Source: Cytophagales bacterium
Lineage (GTDB): Bacteria > Bacteroidota > Bacteroidia > Cytophagales > UBA9547
Direction of reading: 5' to 3'
Assembly: GCA_013298205.1 (NCBI GenBank)
Contig: JAAFJZ010000168.1
Location: 1-6,049 of the forward strand
DNA length: 6,049 nucleotides
The notes under the pieces were generated by a model. It saw only the letters and a program-made list of their open reading frames with translations. It did not search any database and had not been told where the DNA came from. Shown here in pieces: positions 4,810-6,049 of the stretch. The position numbers and the translations under genes are program-made. Position 1 is the first letter of the stretch. The number at the start of each line of letters is the position of its first letter.

Positions 4810-4842
4810 AAACCTCCAAGGTTTTTAAAACCTTGGAGGTTT
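4810..4842. terminator. Perfect 16-bp inverted repeat, likely bidirectional terminator
   Basis: The left arm AAACCTCCAAGGTTTT (4810-4825) is the exact reverse complement of 4827-4842 around a single T. The centre can open to a larger loop, and T runs lie on either side. It sits where copy D breaks off and may serve as the terminator of the DUF4268 gene. Palindromes of the CCTCCAAGG type are widely scattered in Bacteroidota genomes as far as I recall, so it may be a small dispersed repeat. Confidence 0.55.
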
Positions 4843-4924
4843 TGGGATTTAATTCTGCTTAGGTAATTCTGGTTTGCTGATACAATTTGACATACGTTCA
4901 TTTGATTTAACTACCAGAACTCTT

Positions 4925-5004
4925 CGCGTGAGAGATAGAGTGAAAAGCCCTCTTGAGGTACGAAAGAGGCTTGTAGCGATAGCTCGGCCCTTGGGCACGC
5001 CCAA
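4925..5004 (+). ncRNA. Structured intergenic element, possible Bacteroidota small RNA motif
   Basis: The segment has CGCGTGAGAGATAG, a hairpin AAGCCCTCTT with AAGAGGCTT (4945-4972, one bulged C), then TTGTAGCGATAGCTCGGCCC and a tight hairpin TTGGGC-AC-GCCCAA (4991-5004). It is more GC-rich than its surroundings. The order GTGAGnGAT ... AAGCCC ... TTGTAGCGnATAGC ... resembles an intergenic motif I recall from many Bacteroidota genomes, but I cannot verify the name or whether it is an RNA or a DNA repeat. A weak inverted pair TTCTGGT/ACCAGAA (4867-4873, 4913-4919) lies upstream. The rest of the 4843-5141 gap shows nothing further apart from the serS promoter. Confidence 0.45.
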
Positions 5005-5097
5005 ATAAAATGGAATGTCTTTAGAGCAATTTTGATTCGAGAACTCAAAAACTTTTATCTATTAGTCGAATAAAAATGGCAAAGCTAAAAATAGTCA

Positions 5098-5105
5098 TAC
5101 CTTTG
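5098..5105 (+). promoter_or_regulatory. Predicted -7 element of serS
   Basis: TACCTTTG is an exact TAnnTTTG match, 36 bases before the serS start. No good TTTG is seen 19-20 bases upstream, so the -33 element is weak. The leader is too short for an elaborate regulatory RNA unless the promoter lies further up. Confidence 0.45.
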
Positions 5106-5141
5106 TGGTTTGAAATTATAGTTTAAAAATCTGATACAAAA

Positions 5142-6049
5142 ATGCTTAGCGTTTCCTATTTAAGAGAAAATACCCAATTAGCGACTGAGGGTTTAAAGAA
5201 GAAATTTGTTGCTGATGCAGCAAAACTTGTCGAAACCATCATACAACTAGACGACCAAAGGAAGGAAACCCAAAAGCGTGCGGATGATGTGTTGGCTGAA
5301 ATCAACCAAATATCTAGGGAAGTGGGGGAGATGATGAAATCGGGGCGTAAATCGGAGGCTGAGGAGCTGAAACAAAAAACAATTGTATTAAAAAGTGATG
5401 CAAAAAATCTTTCAGAACAGCTCGTACAATGGGAGGAAAACCTTAAAAATGAATTGGTAAAATTGCCAAATTTGCCCCATGTTTCTGTACCTTTTGGCAA
5501 AACGCCTGAGGAAAATAAGGTGGAATATGAGTCAAAAAGCTTGCCAGAGCTTAGTTCTGATGCGCTTCCTCATTGGGACATCATCAAAAAATATGATATC
5601 ATAGATTTTGAGCTGGGCAATAAAATTTCTGGTGCTGGTTTTCCTGTTTATAAAGGAAAAGGAGCGAGGCTGCAACGTGCTTTGATCAATTTTTTCTTGG
5701 ATGAGGCCATAAAAGAGGGATATTGTGAAATTCAAGCACCGATTTTAATCAATGCCGAATCGGGTTTTGGTACAGGACAGCTTCCTGATAAGGATGGGCA
5801 AATGTATTTTGCAAATGAAGACCAATTGTATTTAATACCTACGGCTGAGGTACCGATTACGAATATTTATCGAGATGTAATTTTGAAAGAAGAGCAAATT
5901 CCTGTCAAAAATGTGGGTTATACGCCTTGTTTTAGACGTGAGGCGGGCTCTTGGGGTGCGCATGTGAGGGGTTTGAATCGCTTGCATCAGTTTGATAAAA
6001 TTGAAATTGTGCAAATTCAAAAAGAGGAAGATTCGTATCAGGCTCTTGA
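5142..6049 (+). CDS. serS: Seryl-tRNA synthetase, 5' part (runs off the window)
   Basis: Class II aminoacyl-tRNA synthetase that charges tRNA-Ser (and tRNA-Sec where present) with serine in the cytoplasm. The window holds 302 codons of an expected 420 or so, still open at the right edge. It starts MLSVSYLRENTQ. Residues about 25-105 form the long antiparallel coiled-coil arm that grips the tRNA, ending in LPNLPHVSVPFG. The catalytic domain begins with HWDIIKKYDIIDFE and the motif 1 region GAGFPVYKGKGARLQRALINFFLD. TAEVPITN is the serine-site loop, and motif 2 appears as FRREAGSWGAHVRGLNRLHQFDKIE. Motif 3 would be beyond the window. GC content is visibly higher than in the cassette genes, as expected for a core gene. 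The ATG at 5142 is the only sensible start, since it gives the family's usual short N-terminus. Confidence 0.95.
   Translation, partial: MLSVSYLRENTQLATEGLKKKFVADAAKLVETIIQLDDQRKETQKRADDVLAEINQISREVGEMMKSGRKSEAEELKQKTIVLKSDAKNLSEQLVQWEENLKNELVKLPNLPHVSVPFGKTPEENKVEYESKSLPELSSDALPHWDIIKKYDIIDFELGNKISGAGFPVYKGKGARLQRALINFFLDEAIKEGYCEIQAPILINAESGFGTGQLPDKDGQMYFANEDQLYLIPTAEVPITNIYRDVILKEEQIPVKNVGYTPCFRREAGSWGAHVRGLNRLHQFDKIEIVQIQKEEDSYQAL

Noticed and set aside
4860..5141. T-box or other tRNA-sensing leader before serS
   Set aside because: No T-box sequence or specifier hairpin is seen, and the likely transcription start leaves a leader of only about 30 bases.
5156..6020. Three reverse-strand open frames within the right end
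   Set aside because: They lie opposite serS, whose + strand reading shows clear synthetase motifs through the whole segment.

Overview
The window reads as chromosomal DNA from an AT-rich member of the Bacteroidota. The evidence is the repeated use of TAnnTTTG-type -7 promoter elements, the absence of clear Shine-Dalgarno sites, the families present (Rpn/PDDEXK_2 nucleases, a Gp49-type HigB toxin, a DUF4268 protein), and a Bacteroidota-like seryl-tRNA synthetase at the right end. Assignment to a lower rank is not possible from the sequence alone.

Layout: (1) 1-856, an Rpn-type PD-(D/E)XK nuclease gene; (2) 874-1229, intergenic repeat copy A; (3) 1229-2196, a second, divergent Rpn-type gene with its own promoter; (4) 2195-2505, repeat copy B; (5) 2505-3270, a HigB/HigA-type toxin-antitoxin pair with a near-consensus promoter; (6) 3271-3583, repeat copy C; (7) 3610-4728, a PD-(D/E)XK plus DUF4268 protein; (8) 4742-4800, truncated repeat copy D, followed by an unrelated perfect hairpin; (9) 4925-5004, a structured element that may be a small RNA; (10) 5142-6049, the 5' part of serS, a housekeeping gene that marks the chromosomal edge of the accessory block.

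The main observation is that four unrelated accessory units, all on the + strand, are separated by a homologous tail of about 310-356 bp. Each tail begins with an AACATTTAGCC-like sequence just after the upstream gene. It then has a terminator-like hairpin and an AT-rich stretch, and ends in what looks like domain V and domain VI of a group II intron, finishing ...CCCGAT|T. No reverse transcriptase and no room for intron domains I-III is present. The tail of copy A has a textbook 34-nt domain V; copies B and C are decayed. In unit 2 the first bases after the tail (TTAGGCGAAGA) are exactly complementary to the last bases of the same unit before its own tail (TCTTCGCCTAA). Unit 3 shows the same with one mismatch. 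This is the geometry of integron cassettes, where the two ends of one cassette pair in the circular form, but the tail is far longer than known attC sites and is intron-derived. I infer an integron-like cassette array built on group II intron 3' ends, holding nuclease and toxin-antitoxin cargo that is probably stabilising or defensive. No recombinase for it lies in the window.
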